64,000 nt of DNA, taken from positions 9,632-73,631 of the forward strand of contig JBEEFP010000062.1 in NCBI GenBank assembly GCA_041166085.1, written 5' to 3'. Numbering within the stretch: the stretch's first letter is position 1; each line of letters begins with the position of its first letter. Below, piece after piece: positions 56,711 through 64,000 of this stretch. This DNA is from JBEEFP01 sp041166085. GTDB lineage: Bacteria; Actinomycetota; Acidimicrobiia; Acidimicrobiales; JAFATL01. A program made the position numbers and the translations under genes. A model generated the notes under the pieces. The model saw nothing but the letters and a program-made list of their open reading frames with translations. It was not told where the DNA came from and made no database searches.

Positions 56711-58852
56711 ATGAGCTCGCCCACTCCTCTTGGCCGCGGTTCGGCCAAGGCGACCAGCCTGCGATCCCGGTGGAACCGCGGGTTTGCCGTCCTCACCACG
56801 ATCATCGTCCTCAGTGTCCTCACCGCCCTGATGGGCAGCCGCCTGTTGGTCAGCCGGTTCCGGGACTCAGCAGTCCGGGTCGAGCGGAGCGCCACCAATG
56901 GCGCCACGCTGCGAGCCAACGTCATCTCGCACGCCATCGCGGTGACGAGCCCGACCAGCGATGCCCAGGAGCGTCAGCGGAACAAGGTCGAGACGACGGT
57001 CCGAGCGGGCTTCGTCCGGGCGATCGCGGACGAGGACTCGGGCCGCGCGAAGGCACTCCTCGAGGCATCGTCCGCCGAATGGCAGACCATCGTGGATGCG
57101 GCCGGACCCCCGGGCCAACGGGCCGAGCGCGTCGCGTTCGGCCTCCTCGTCTCCACCCGCGCCCCCACCGTGCTCGCTCTCCTCGACCAGGCCGGTGCGG
57201 TCGGCCGCGCCGACGTCCGCGGCGACCTCGCTGACGCCGCGCGCGTCGAGCGCCAGGCGATGGCGGTCCTCGCCATCCTCGGGCTGCTCGCCATCGTGTT
57301 GGCGCTCCGCCTTGCACGACGCCTCACGACCGAGGTGCTCCGACCCGTTCGCATCCTGCGCGACTCCGCCAACCACCTGGCCACGGGCGAGCTCGACCAC
57401 CGCGTCGTCATCGACCGGGCGGACGAGCTCGGGCAGCTGGCGGTCAGCTTCAACGCCATGGCCGACGCCATCGCCGGCAGCCAGCGCATCCTCACGGTGG
57501 AGGCGAATCACGATTCGCTCACCGGACTGGCCAACGGGGCCAACTTCCGCGCCCGGCTCCAAGTCGCCCTGGCCGCACCCGTGCGACGCGATCGCGGCCA
57601 AGCGGTGCTCTTCGTCGATCTCGACGACTTCAAGGACGTCAACGACACGCTCGGCCACGCGGCGGGCGACGAGTTGCTGCGCGCGGTGGCTCGGCGCCTG
57701 CTCGAGGCGGTACGGCCAGCCGACCTGGTGGCCCGTCTCGGTGGGGACGAGTTCGCCTTGCTCCTCGACGACGTCGGCGATCCGAACCTCGCGTTCACCG
57801 TGGCAAACCGCGTCGTCGCGACGCTTGCCGAGCCGGTCGCGATCGGGGGTCGCTCGGCCCACGTCGGAGCGAGCGTCGGGTTGGCCATGCGCACGCCCGA
57901 TTCCACGCCCGAGAAGCTCATGCGCCAGGCCGACGTCGCCATGTACGCGGCCAAGAGCATGGGCAAGCACCGCGTCGAGCGCTATGACGCCGGTCTCGAC
58001 GAGCTGGCCGTCGAGCGCCAGTCGCTCCGCAATGAAGTCGTCCAGGCCGCCGCGCGCGGCGAGCTCGTCGTCGACTACCAACCGGTGATCGACCTGGACA
58101 GCGGCACGCTGGTCGGGCTGGAGGCCCTGGTGCGCTGGCAGCACCCCACGCGAGGCCTGTTACCCCCGATGAGCTTCATCGGTCCGGCCGAGGAGACCGG
58201 AGCCATCATCGGCATCGGCAACTGGGTGCTGGAGACGGCCGCACGACAACTGCAGAACTGGCAGCGTCGATACGGCCTGCCGAAGCTCTGGCTCTCCGTG
58301 AACGTGTCGGTGTGCCAGCTCGACAAGCCGGGATTCGCCCACGACGTCGAGAGCATCCTCCGCAAGACGGGACTCGACCCGGCCCGTCTGGTTCTCGAGA
58401 TCACCGAATCGGTGCTCGCCGATCCCGACGGCGGTGCGGCCGCGTCCCTCGCCGCCCTGCGACTGCCGGGTGTACGGGTCGCCCTCGACGACTTCGGTAC
58501 GGGCTATTCCTCGCTCGGCTATCTCAGCCAGCTGCCCGTGGACGTCCTCAAGATCGACCGCTCGTTCGTCTCCGGCCACGATTCCGGCGAGAGCGGCCAC
58601 GCGCTGCTCGAAGCCATCGTGGGCATGGGCCAACGGCTCGGGCTCGACGTCATTCCCGAAGGCATCGAGGAGCTCGACCAACTCTCCCGTCTCCGGGCCA
58701 TGGGCTGCCACAGCGGCCAGGGATTCCTCCTCGGCCGCCCAGCTTCGCCCGACGTCATCGAGACGCTGCTCGCCTCACCGCTGCCGTTGCCGGTCATCGG
58801 CCTGTCCGACGTCGTACTCACTCCCCAACTCGTAGAGGACCCGGCTTCATGA
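56711..58852 (+). CDS. Membrane GGDEF-EAL c-di-GMP enzyme with HAMP
   Basis: 713 residues. Two membrane helices (~24-43 and ~184-205) flank an extracytoplasmic domain of about 140 residues without a recognised fold. A HAMP follows (RPVRILRDSANHLATGELDHRV). Then GGDEF with intact active site GGDEF at 344-348 and I-site RPAD five residues before it, and an EAL domain with EALVRW at 471, DDFGTGYSSL and PEGIEELDQL. Both domains keep catalytic residues, so synthesis and hydrolysis are possible. The stop overlaps the KaiC start by 4 nt (ATGA), so the two are translationally coupled. Confidence 0.95.
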   Translation: MSSPTPLGRGSAKATSLRSRWNRGFAVLTTIIVLSVLTALMGSRLLVSRFRDSAVRVERSATNGATLRANVISHAIAVTSPTSDAQERQRNKVETTVRAGFVRAIADEDSGRAKALLEASSAEWQTIVDAAGPPGQRAERVAFGLLVSTRAPTVLALLDQAGAVGRADVRGDLADAARVERQAMAVLAILGLLAIVLALRLARRLTTEVLRPVRILRDSANHLATGELDHRVVIDRADELGQLAVSFNAMADAIAGSQRILTVEANHDSLTGLANGANFRARLQVALAAPVRRDRGQAVLFVDLDDFKDVNDTLGHAAGDELLRAVARRLLEAVRPADLVARLGGDEFALLLDDVGDPNLAFTVANRVVATLAEPVAIGGRSAHVGASVGLAMRTPDSTPEKLMRQADVAMYAAKSMGKHRVERYDAGLDELAVERQSLRNEVVQAAARGELVVDYQPVIDLDSGTLVGLEALVRWQHPTRGLLPPMSFIGPAEETGAIIGIGNWVLETAARQLQNWQRRYGLPKLWLSVNVSVCQLDKPGFAHDVESILRKTGLDPARLVLEITESVLADPDGGAAASLAALRLPGVRVALDDFGTGYSSLGYLSQLPVDVLKIDRSFVSGHDSGESGHALLEAIVGMGQRLGLDVIPEGIEELDQLSRLRAMGCHSGQGFLLGRPASPDVIETLLASPLPLPVIGLSDVVLTPQLVEDPAS

Positions 58853-60585
58853 CAACGACCCACATGCGTGCGCTCCCGAAGACACCGACGGGCATCAGCG
58901 GGCTCGACGAGGTGACCGGTGGCGGTCTTCCGAGCGGCCGACCCACCCTCATCTGCGGCCCGGCCGGATGCGGCAAGACGCTCCTCGCCATGGAGTTCCT
59001 CGTCCGAGGGATCACCCAGTTCGACGAGCCCGGCGTGTTCGTCGCCTTCGAGGAGACGATCGCCGATCTCACGGAGAACGTGGCATCGCTCGGCTTCGAC
59101 CTGGCCACGTTCCAGGCCGACGGCCAGCTCGTGCTCGACCACATCGATGCGATGGACGCAGAGGTGGAGGACACGGGTGACTGGGACCTGGAAGGACTGT
59201 TCCTGCGGCTCGGCGCTGCCATCGACGCGGTCGGCGCGAAGCGCGTCGTCATCGACACGATCGAGACGCTCTTCGGAGCCTTCTCGAACACGGCCATCCT
59301 CCGCGCCGAGCTCCGCCGCTTGTTCGAGTGGTTGAAGGAGCGCGGGGTGACCGCCGTGATCACCGGCGAGCGCGGGGACGGCACGCTCACCCGCCACGGC
59401 ATCGAGGAGTACGTGTCGGATTGCGTGATCGTCCTCGACCACCGGGTGACCGAGCAGACCTCGACCCGTCGGTTGCGCATCCTGAAGTACCGCGGCTCGC
59501 TGCACGGCACGAACGAGTACCCGTTCCTCATCGGGGAGTCGGGCGTGTCCGTGCTCCCCATCACGTCACCCGGTCTGCAACATCAGGTGTCCCCCGAGCG
59601 GGTGTCGACGGGAGTGACCCGTCTCGACTCGATGCTCGGAGACGGCGGCTTCTACAAGGGGAGCACCGTCCTCGTCAGCGGCACCGCCGGCACCGGCAAG
59701 ACCACGTTGGCCGCGCAGTTCTGCGACGCCACGTGCAGTCGCGGCGAACGGGCCATGTACTTCGCCTTCGAGGAGTCCCAGGCGGAGATCATCCGGAACA
59801 TGTCCTCGGTGGGTATCGACCTGCAGCAGTGGGTGGACGCGGACCTGTTGCAATTCCACTGCTTCCGCCCCAGCCTTCTCGGCCTCGAGGCCCACCTCTT
59901 CGCCATGCAGAAGTACGTCACCGAGTTCGATCCTGCTGTGGTCGTGAAGGACCCGGTGTCCGACCTCCTGCGGGTGGGAAGCGGCGCTGACGTATCGGCC
60001 ATGCTCACCCGCCAGGTCGACTTCCTCAAGGCCAGGGGGGTCACCGTGATGTTCACCAGCCTGACCTCCGAGGCGGACCCGGGGCTGGCCGACCAGCAGA
60101 TCGCTTCGCTGGTGGATACCTGGCTGCTCGTCAAGACGATGGAGGGCAACGGCGAGCACAACCGCGTGCTGTACGTCCGCAAGTCCCGTGGCATGGCGCA
60201 TTCCAACCAGATCCGCGAGTTCCTCCTCACCAGCCAGGGCATCGAGCTGGCCGACGTCTACGTCGGGCCCCAGGGTGTGCTCACCGGATCGGCCCGGCAG
60301 GCCCAGGAGGCCAAGGAGCGTTCCGACGGCACAGCGCGACTCGAGGACCTCGAGCAGCGACGGGTCAACCTGGAGCGACGCCGTGACACCGTCGAGGCGC
60401 AGGCCGCCGCCCTGTGGCGCGAGTTCGACGATGAAGCCGACGTCGTCGGACGACTGCTGAGCCACGGTTCCACCGGCACCGAAGACCGCGCCGGTCAGCG
60501 CGCCGAGCAGGGCCGCATGCGCCGGGCCGACGCCAACGAGTCCGACGTTCTCCGCGAAGGCCGAGCGATAGAGGTCACGTCATGA
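58849..60585 (+). CDS. kaiC: KaiC-family circadian-clock-type ATPase
   Basis: 578 residues with two RecA-like domains. Walker A motifs are GPAGCGKT at 37-44 and GTAGTGKT at 278-285. The paired catalytic Glu residues are in VAFEET (68-69) and FAFEES (308-309). The segment aligned with the clock phosphorylation site SxISTITDT of cyanobacterial KaiC is here DQQIASLVDT (415-424), so the Ser431/Thr432 pair reads Ala/Ser. The IREFLLT segment matches IREFMIS. A coiled-coil tail extends from about 510 to the end. It is a member of the KaiC family outside cyanobacteria and is translationally coupled to both neighbours. The function is likely a timer or switch, not a proven clock. Confidence 0.95.
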   Translation: MTTTHMRALPKTPTGISGLDEVTGGGLPSGRPTLICGPAGCGKTLLAMEFLVRGITQFDEPGVFVAFEETIADLTENVASLGFDLATFQADGQLVLDHIDAMDAEVEDTGDWDLEGLFLRLGAAIDAVGAKRVVIDTIETLFGAFSNTAILRAELRRLFEWLKERGVTAVITGERGDGTLTRHGIEEYVSDCVIVLDHRVTEQTSTRRLRILKYRGSLHGTNEYPFLIGESGVSVLPITSPGLQHQVSPERVSTGVTRLDSMLGDGGFYKGSTVLVSGTAGTGKTTLAAQFCDATCSRGERAMYFAFEESQAEIIRNMSSVGIDLQQWVDADLLQFHCFRPSLLGLEAHLFAMQKYVTEFDPAVVVKDPVSDLLRVGSGADVSAMLTRQVDFLKARGVTVMFTSLTSEADPGLADQQIASLVDTWLLVKTMEGNGEHNRVLYVRKSRGMAHSNQIREFLLTSQGIELADVYVGPQGVLTGSARQAQEAKERSDGTARLEDLEQRRVNLERRRDTVEAQAAALWREFDDEADVVGRLLSHGSTGTEDRAGQRAEQGRMRRADANESDVLREGRAIEVTS

Positions 60586-60902
60586 CGATCAACAATCCTG
60601 ACATCGACGAAGAAGAGGTCGAGCCTTGGTATTACCTGCGTCTCTACGTCGCAGGGCAGTCGCCCAAGTCACTGCACGCCTTCTCCAACCTCAAGAAGCT
60701 CTGCGAAGCCCATCTCGCCGGGCACTACGAGATCGAGGTCATCGACCTCGTCGAGCAACCGTCCCTCGCCCGGGGCGACGACATCGTCGCCATCCCAACG
60801 CTCGTCCGCCGCCTTCCGCCGCCGCTGCGCAAGATCATCGGCGACCTCTCCAACACCGAGCGCGTCCTCGGCGGGCTCCAGCACCAGGTGGCCTACCGAT
60901 GA
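60582..60902 (+). CDS. kaiB: KaiB-family protein 1
   Basis: 106 residues, thioredoxin-like KaiB fold. The match to cyanobacterial KaiB is plain in YYLRLYVAGQSPKSLHAF, YEIEVIDLVEQPSLAR, AIPTLVRRLPPPLRKIIGDLSN and ERVLGGLQ. The conserved RKIIGDLSN segment is the part that changes fold in KaiB. It would bind KaiC and may sequester partner enzymes. The ATG overlaps the KaiC stop by 4 nt. Confidence 0.96.
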   Translation: MTINNPDIDEEEVEPWYYLRLYVAGQSPKSLHAFSNLKKLCEAHLAGHYEIEVIDLVEQPSLARGDDIVAIPTLVRRLPPPLRKIIGDLSNTERVLGGLQHQVAYR

Positions 60903-61216
60903 CCACATCTGACGTGGCGGCGCGCGAGTACGAGCTGACGCTCTTCGTGAACGGAGCTTCGGATCTCTCGGCTCGGGCGATCGCCAACGTGACACAGCTG
61001 TGTGACGACCGCCTGCACGGCAGGTACACCCTCGCCGTCGTCGACGTCCGAGACGACCCGGATGCCGTCATGCAGCACCGGTTGCTGGCCGCGCCGACGC
61101 TCGTCAAACATCGTCCCCTCCCAGTGCAGCGGTTCGTGGGCGACCTGTCACGTCCGGACAAGGTGCTGCTCGACCTCGGGGTTCTCCCCGAGCACGACGA
61201 CCGACCGATCGGCTGA
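60899..61216 (+). CDS. KaiB-family protein 2 (divergent)
   Basis: 105 residues of the same fold but divergent: YELTLFVNGASDLSARAIANV, YTLAVVDVRDDPDAVMQHRLL, AAPTLVKHRPLPVQRFVGDLS and DKVLLDLGVLP. It overlaps the first KaiB stop by 4 nt. Two adjacent kaiB genes after kaiC are also reported in some proteobacteria. It may compete with KaiB1 for KaiC or bind a different partner, for example the GGDEF-EAL enzyme next to it. This is inference. Confidence 0.93.
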   Translation: MTTSDVAAREYELTLFVNGASDLSARAIANVTQLCDDRLHGRYTLAVVDVRDDPDAVMQHRLLAAPTLVKHRPLPVQRFVGDLSRPDKVLLDLGVLPEHDDRPIG

Positions 61217-61222
61217 GGAGAG

Positions 61223-63079
61223 ATGGCCAAGCCGCCCGCCCAGCTCGCCGCGCTCGTCGGCCCGACCGGCGAACCCGACCAGGCACCGCCGATCGCTACC
61301 GACGCGATGGCGGGCCTCAAGGAAGCGGAAGAGACGCTGCGCGCCATCAGCGCGGGCGAGATCGACGCCTTCGTCGTGTCGGACGGCGACCGCGGCCGGC
61401 GCGTCTTCAGCCTGGCCACTGCCGACCGGCCTTACCGGATGTTCGTCGAGAACATGCGCGACGGCGCAGCGACCCTCGCGACGAACGGCGTCATCCTGTA
61501 TGCCAATCGACGCCTGGCCGAGCTGCTGTCCTGCTCGGCGGAGTCGATCGTCGGATCGCCACTGTCGAGGTTCGTCGCGGGCGGCACGCCGGTCGAGATG
61601 GGCGCGCTGCGGGGCCAAGACGGCCTGGGCGCCTCCTTCGAGCTCACCCTCGCCGACGCGAACGGAGTGGCCATCCCTGTCCTGGTCGGGACCTCGCCTC
61701 TCGAGGTCGACAGCGACCTTCTGACCTGCGTCACCTTCACCGACCTCAGCGAACAGAAGGCCCAGGACCGCGAGATCGCCCGGCTGGCCAGCCACGACGG
61801 GCTGACCGGCTTGCCCAACCGGGCTCTGCTCGTCGACCGCATCGACCAGGCCCTTGCCCAAGCCGAGCGCACCAGCTCGTGCACGGCGGTGTTCTTCGTC
61901 GACCTCGACCGCTTCAAGCAGGTCAACGACACCCAGGGACACGCCGCAGGGGACATCGTGCTGCGACGGGTGGCGGCGCAGCTCGTCACGACGATCCGGC
62001 CGATGGACACCGTCGCTCGCATCGGTGGCGACGAGTTCGCGATCCTTGCGCCCCGGGTGGACAGCCATCTCCACGCGGTGGACATCGGCGCCCGACTCAT
62101 CGAGGAGCTCTGCCGCAACAACGGCCGATCTGAAGGCGTTCCGCATGTCACCGCGAGCGTCGGGATCGCAGTCTCGGTGGGCGGGAGCGGAACCGCCGAG
62201 ACGCTGCTCAACGAGTCCGACACGGCCATGTACAAGGCCAAGTCATTGGGAGGAGCGCGGGCCGAGGTCTTCGAGGCCGCGCTCGGTCGTCAGGTCCGCG
62301 AACGCTCGACCGCACTCCGAATGCTGCAGTCGGCCCTGGACGACCATCGGGTCGTCGTCTACTACCAACCGGTGGTCGACCTCGCGACGGGCGACATCGC
62401 CGGCTTCGAGGCCCTGGCCCGGATCGCCGAGCGCGACGGCTCGATCCTGTCCCCCGCCGCCTTCATACCCGTGGCCGAGGACAGCGGGCTCGTCGCGCCC
62501 CTCGGCACGCAGGTCCTGGAACTCGCCTGCAAAGAGGCACGTGGTTGGCCTCGGACTGGACACCCGGAGCGCCAGCTGAGCGTTGCGGTCAACCTGTCCG
62601 CTCGGCAGTTCGGTCCAGGCAACCTCACGACGCTCGTGCAACGCAGCCTCGAAGAGACAGGGCTCGACCCGACGTGCTTGCACTTCGAGCTCACCGAGAC
62701 CGCCATCATCGACCTCAACCCGGACATCCTCGAGCAGCTCGGGAGCCTCCGGGACCTCGGGGTGGAGATCGGGCTCGATGACTTCGGGACCGGCTACGCC
62801 TCGCTGACCCACCTGCGTCGCCTGCCGCTGACCTTCGTCAAGATCGACCAGACATTCGTCCAGGGGCTCGGGACGGACCAGGAAGACGAGCGCATCGTCG
62901 CGGCCGTCATCGACCTCGCGGCCAACCTAGGCCTGCGATCGATCGCCGAGGGTGTCGAGACCGAGGGTCAGCTCGCACGCCTCCGGGAGCTGGGTTGCGA
63001 CAACGCGCAGGGTTACCTCTTCGCCAAGCCCTTGCCGCCGGACAGCATCCGCACCAGGCTCGCTCGCGCTCCGTGGTAG
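61223..63079 (+). CDS. PAS-GGDEF-EAL c-di-GMP enzyme
   Basis: 618 residues, no membrane segment. An N-terminal region, a PAS domain (RMFVENMRDGAATLATNGVILYANRRLAELL, about 72-175), a GGDEF domain (HDGLTGLPNRALL, active site GGDEF at 268-272, I-site RPMD five residues before it) and an EAL domain (EALARI at 396, DDFGTGYASL, AEGVETEGQL). Both catalytic sites are preserved. It lies 6 nt after the second kaiB, with an AGGAG site, as the last gene of the operon. Thus KaiC and KaiB are bracketed by two bifunctional c-di-GMP enzymes. Confidence 0.95.
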   Translation: MAKPPAQLAALVGPTGEPDQAPPIATDAMAGLKEAEETLRAISAGEIDAFVVSDGDRGRRVFSLATADRPYRMFVENMRDGAATLATNGVILYANRRLAELLSCSAESIVGSPLSRFVAGGTPVEMGALRGQDGLGASFELTLADANGVAIPVLVGTSPLEVDSDLLTCVTFTDLSEQKAQDREIARLASHDGLTGLPNRALLVDRIDQALAQAERTSSCTAVFFVDLDRFKQVNDTQGHAAGDIVLRRVAAQLVTTIRPMDTVARIGGDEFAILAPRVDSHLHAVDIGARLIEELCRNNGRSEGVPHVTASVGIAVSVGGSGTAETLLNESDTAMYKAKSLGGARAEVFEAALGRQVRERSTALRMLQSALDDHRVVVYYQPVVDLATGDIAGFEALARIAERDGSILSPAAFIPVAEDSGLVAPLGTQVLELACKEARGWPRTGHPERQLSVAVNLSARQFGPGNLTTLVQRSLEETGLDPTCLHFELTETAIIDLNPDILEQLGSLRDLGVEIGLDDFGTGYASLTHLRRLPLTFVKIDQTFVQGLGTDQEDERIVAAVIDLAANLGLRSIAEGVETEGQLARLRELGCDNAQGYLFAKPLPPDSIRTRLARAPW

Positions 63080-63267
63080 CGCCGCCGTGTCTCGCCGCAG
63101 TCCTCGCGTGACCCGAGAGCCGTTTCGGTCTCCGTCCGGACGTTCGCGGAGGCGATGATCGACGTGGCGGGACGGATGGGCCTGCGGATCCCCGTGGGCA
63201 ACGTCGCGCGACTTGCCCCGACGGTCCGGCCGGGCCGATCGAAACGGAGACGAGGCGTCGTCGCTGC

Positions 63268-63699
63268 TCATTCGGCCGCGCTGACCGCGAGCGCCTGCTC
63301 CGGCATGCCACGGGCCATGTACTCGAGGGCTGCGTAGGTCCGACGGATCTGTCGCTCGACGATGGCGAGAACTGCGACCCGATCATCGTCGCCGTAATCG
63401 CGCCAGTCGGTGGTCAGGGACTCCAGCGCGGATATCGCCGTGGCGAGCGGAGTCAGCAAGGTGTGGGCTGCGATCGGGATGGTGCTGTCCGCCTCGGTGC
63501 GCACTCGGCTCCACGGAAAGGCCAGCGGAAGATCGGCCAGGTCCGAGGTGCGGCGAAGGAAGTAGCCGTCGTCGGTCGACCCCGTCACCTCGAAGCCCCG
63601 CACCCATGCCGAGCGCGACCGGGTCAGGACTTCGACACGGGTGCCGACCGGCAACCGCGGAGGCAGCTCTGCCTTCGTCTCGCTCACCGGGCGGGTCAT
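63268..63699 (-). CDS. Small SH3-like plus HisKA-like (H-box) protein without ATPase domain
   Basis: 143 residues. The N-terminal half is a small beta-barrel-like region (LPVGTRVEVLTRSRSAWVRGFEVTGS). The C-terminal half is helical and contains AHTLLTPLATAISALESL, which resembles the phosphoacceptor H-box HELRTPLxxI of sensor kinases with a comparable second helix, but no ATPase domain follows. It may be a phosphotransfer or scaffolding protein, or a degenerate kinase. The start ATG at 63699 is 1 nt after the stop of a 48-residue membrane protein. It converges on the KaiC operon, 188 bp away. Confidence 0.6.
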   Translation of the reverse strand: MTRPVSETKAELPPRLPVGTRVEVLTRSRSAWVRGFEVTGSTDDGYFLRRTSDLADLPLAFPWSRVRTEADSTIPIAAHTLLTPLATAISALESLTTDWRDYGDDDRVAVLAIVERQIRRTYAALEYMARGMPEQALAVSAAE

Positions 63700-63700
63700 G

Positions 63701-63847
63701 TCATGTGCGCCCTCTGTCGAAGCTCGCGCCTCGCGCCGACCGCACCCACGCGAGCGTGCCCCGCTGCTTCTCGAGCGCCTGGAGCCGCCAGGCGACGAGG
63801 GCGGCCATGCTGGCCCAGCCAATCACCCAGACCACAACGCTCCCCAT
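63701..63847 (-). CDS. Small single-span membrane protein (48 residues)
   Basis: A 48-residue product beginning MGSVVVWVIGWASMAALVAW. One transmembrane segment is followed by a basic tail (RLQALEKQRG and VRSARG). The ATG at 63847 follows GGAGTGATGCGAG, a usable ribosome binding site, and the TGA ends 1 nt before the next start on the same strand. It is likely co-translated with the H-box-like protein. Function is unknown. The 153 bases from 63848 to the window end show no clear gene. Confidence 0.5.
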   Translation of the reverse strand: MGSVVVWVIGWASMAALVAWRLQALEKQRGTLAWVRSARGASFDRGRT

Positions 63848-64000
63848 CTCGCATCACTCCTCTGTGGGTGGTGATGCGGCACCGGGGTCCCGGGCGACGC
63901 GTCAACGGTCACCGTACCAGCGATCGGCTCCCGGCGTCCGCCGCGAAGCACGCTCGACGGCGTGGCATCGGCACGGAAGCCAGCGACGCGAAGCGGCGCC

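Noticed and set aside
58849..60585. KaiC-like protein as a RadA or DnaB-type RecA ATPase
   Set aside because: Two tandem KaiC domains with catalytic Glu pairs, the IREFLLT segment and adjacent KaiB genes are specific to KaiC.

Overview
This 64 kb window is high-GC DNA from an actinobacterium, most likely an Acidimicrobiia-like or other soil/aquatic Actinomycetota lineage. The signs are a high-GC coding style with many GTG/TTG starts, chained 4-nt start/stop overlaps, an actinobacterial-type cytochrome b, F420-dependent enzyme families, a DUF5709 protein, ANTAR and MEDS regulators and a treXYZ trehalose operon. The assignment is inference; no rRNA is present. One tRNA, tRNA-Val(GAC), lies on the minus strand near 20.55 kb.

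Layout. 0-4.7 kb: the end of an aa3-type cytochrome oxidase operon (ctaD partial, ctaE, a small membrane protein, ctaG, a cytochrome c lipoprotein), then a serine hydrolase. 4.7-9.6 kb: a minus-strand chain pncA-pncB-qcrB that couples NAD salvage to an orphan cytochrome b, then a YCII protein and a 2OG-oxygenase-like protein. 9.6-14.6 kb: a formate dehydrogenase operon (fdhA-fdhB-nrfD) whose catalytic subunit is read through an in-frame UGA as selenocysteine. 14.6-31.6 kb: housekeeping and accessory genes (methyltransferase, hemerythrin, aldehyde dehydrogenase, SDR, F420 enzymes, acyl-CoA synthetase, DUF559 protein, diguanylate cyclase, phosphoesterase/BON/nucleotidyltransferase operon, CsbD, topoisomerase IB). 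31.6-38.0 kb: glgX-treY-treZ for trehalose from glycogen. 38.3-43 kb: PAS protein, Moco oxidoreductase with its reductase, TetR with divergent hydrolase, amidohydrolase.

43-64 kb is a signalling island centred on cyclic-di-GMP. The minus-strand half is a complete Wsp-like chemosensory operon (MCP, CheW, CheA-REC hybrid, CheB, CheR-TPR, CheW, REC-GGDEF), with an EAL-REC phosphodiesterase upstream. No flagellar gene is visible, so the output is probably c-di-GMP rather than motility. The middle (53-55.5 kb) holds two paralogous small HTH proteins in opposite orientation, two single-PAS proteins and an HTH-MEDS sensor. The plus-strand half is a PAS-LuxR regulator followed by a tightly coupled operon: GGDEF-EAL, KaiC, KaiB, KaiB, PAS-GGDEF-EAL. 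A KaiC/KaiB module embedded between bifunctional c-di-GMP enzymes is the most interesting candidate system here; it could act as a timer or ATP-driven switch for c-di-GMP.

A second theme is a set of long near-perfect palindromes with 23-25 bp stems. They lie directly at gene 3' ends (9571, 23035, 24069, 30797) and once inside the coding frame of treY (33609). Two have related arms and loop (CATAGT); two others share an identical 23-nt arm and flank a DUF559 gene. They look like a repeated, REP-like element family rather than unrelated terminators.
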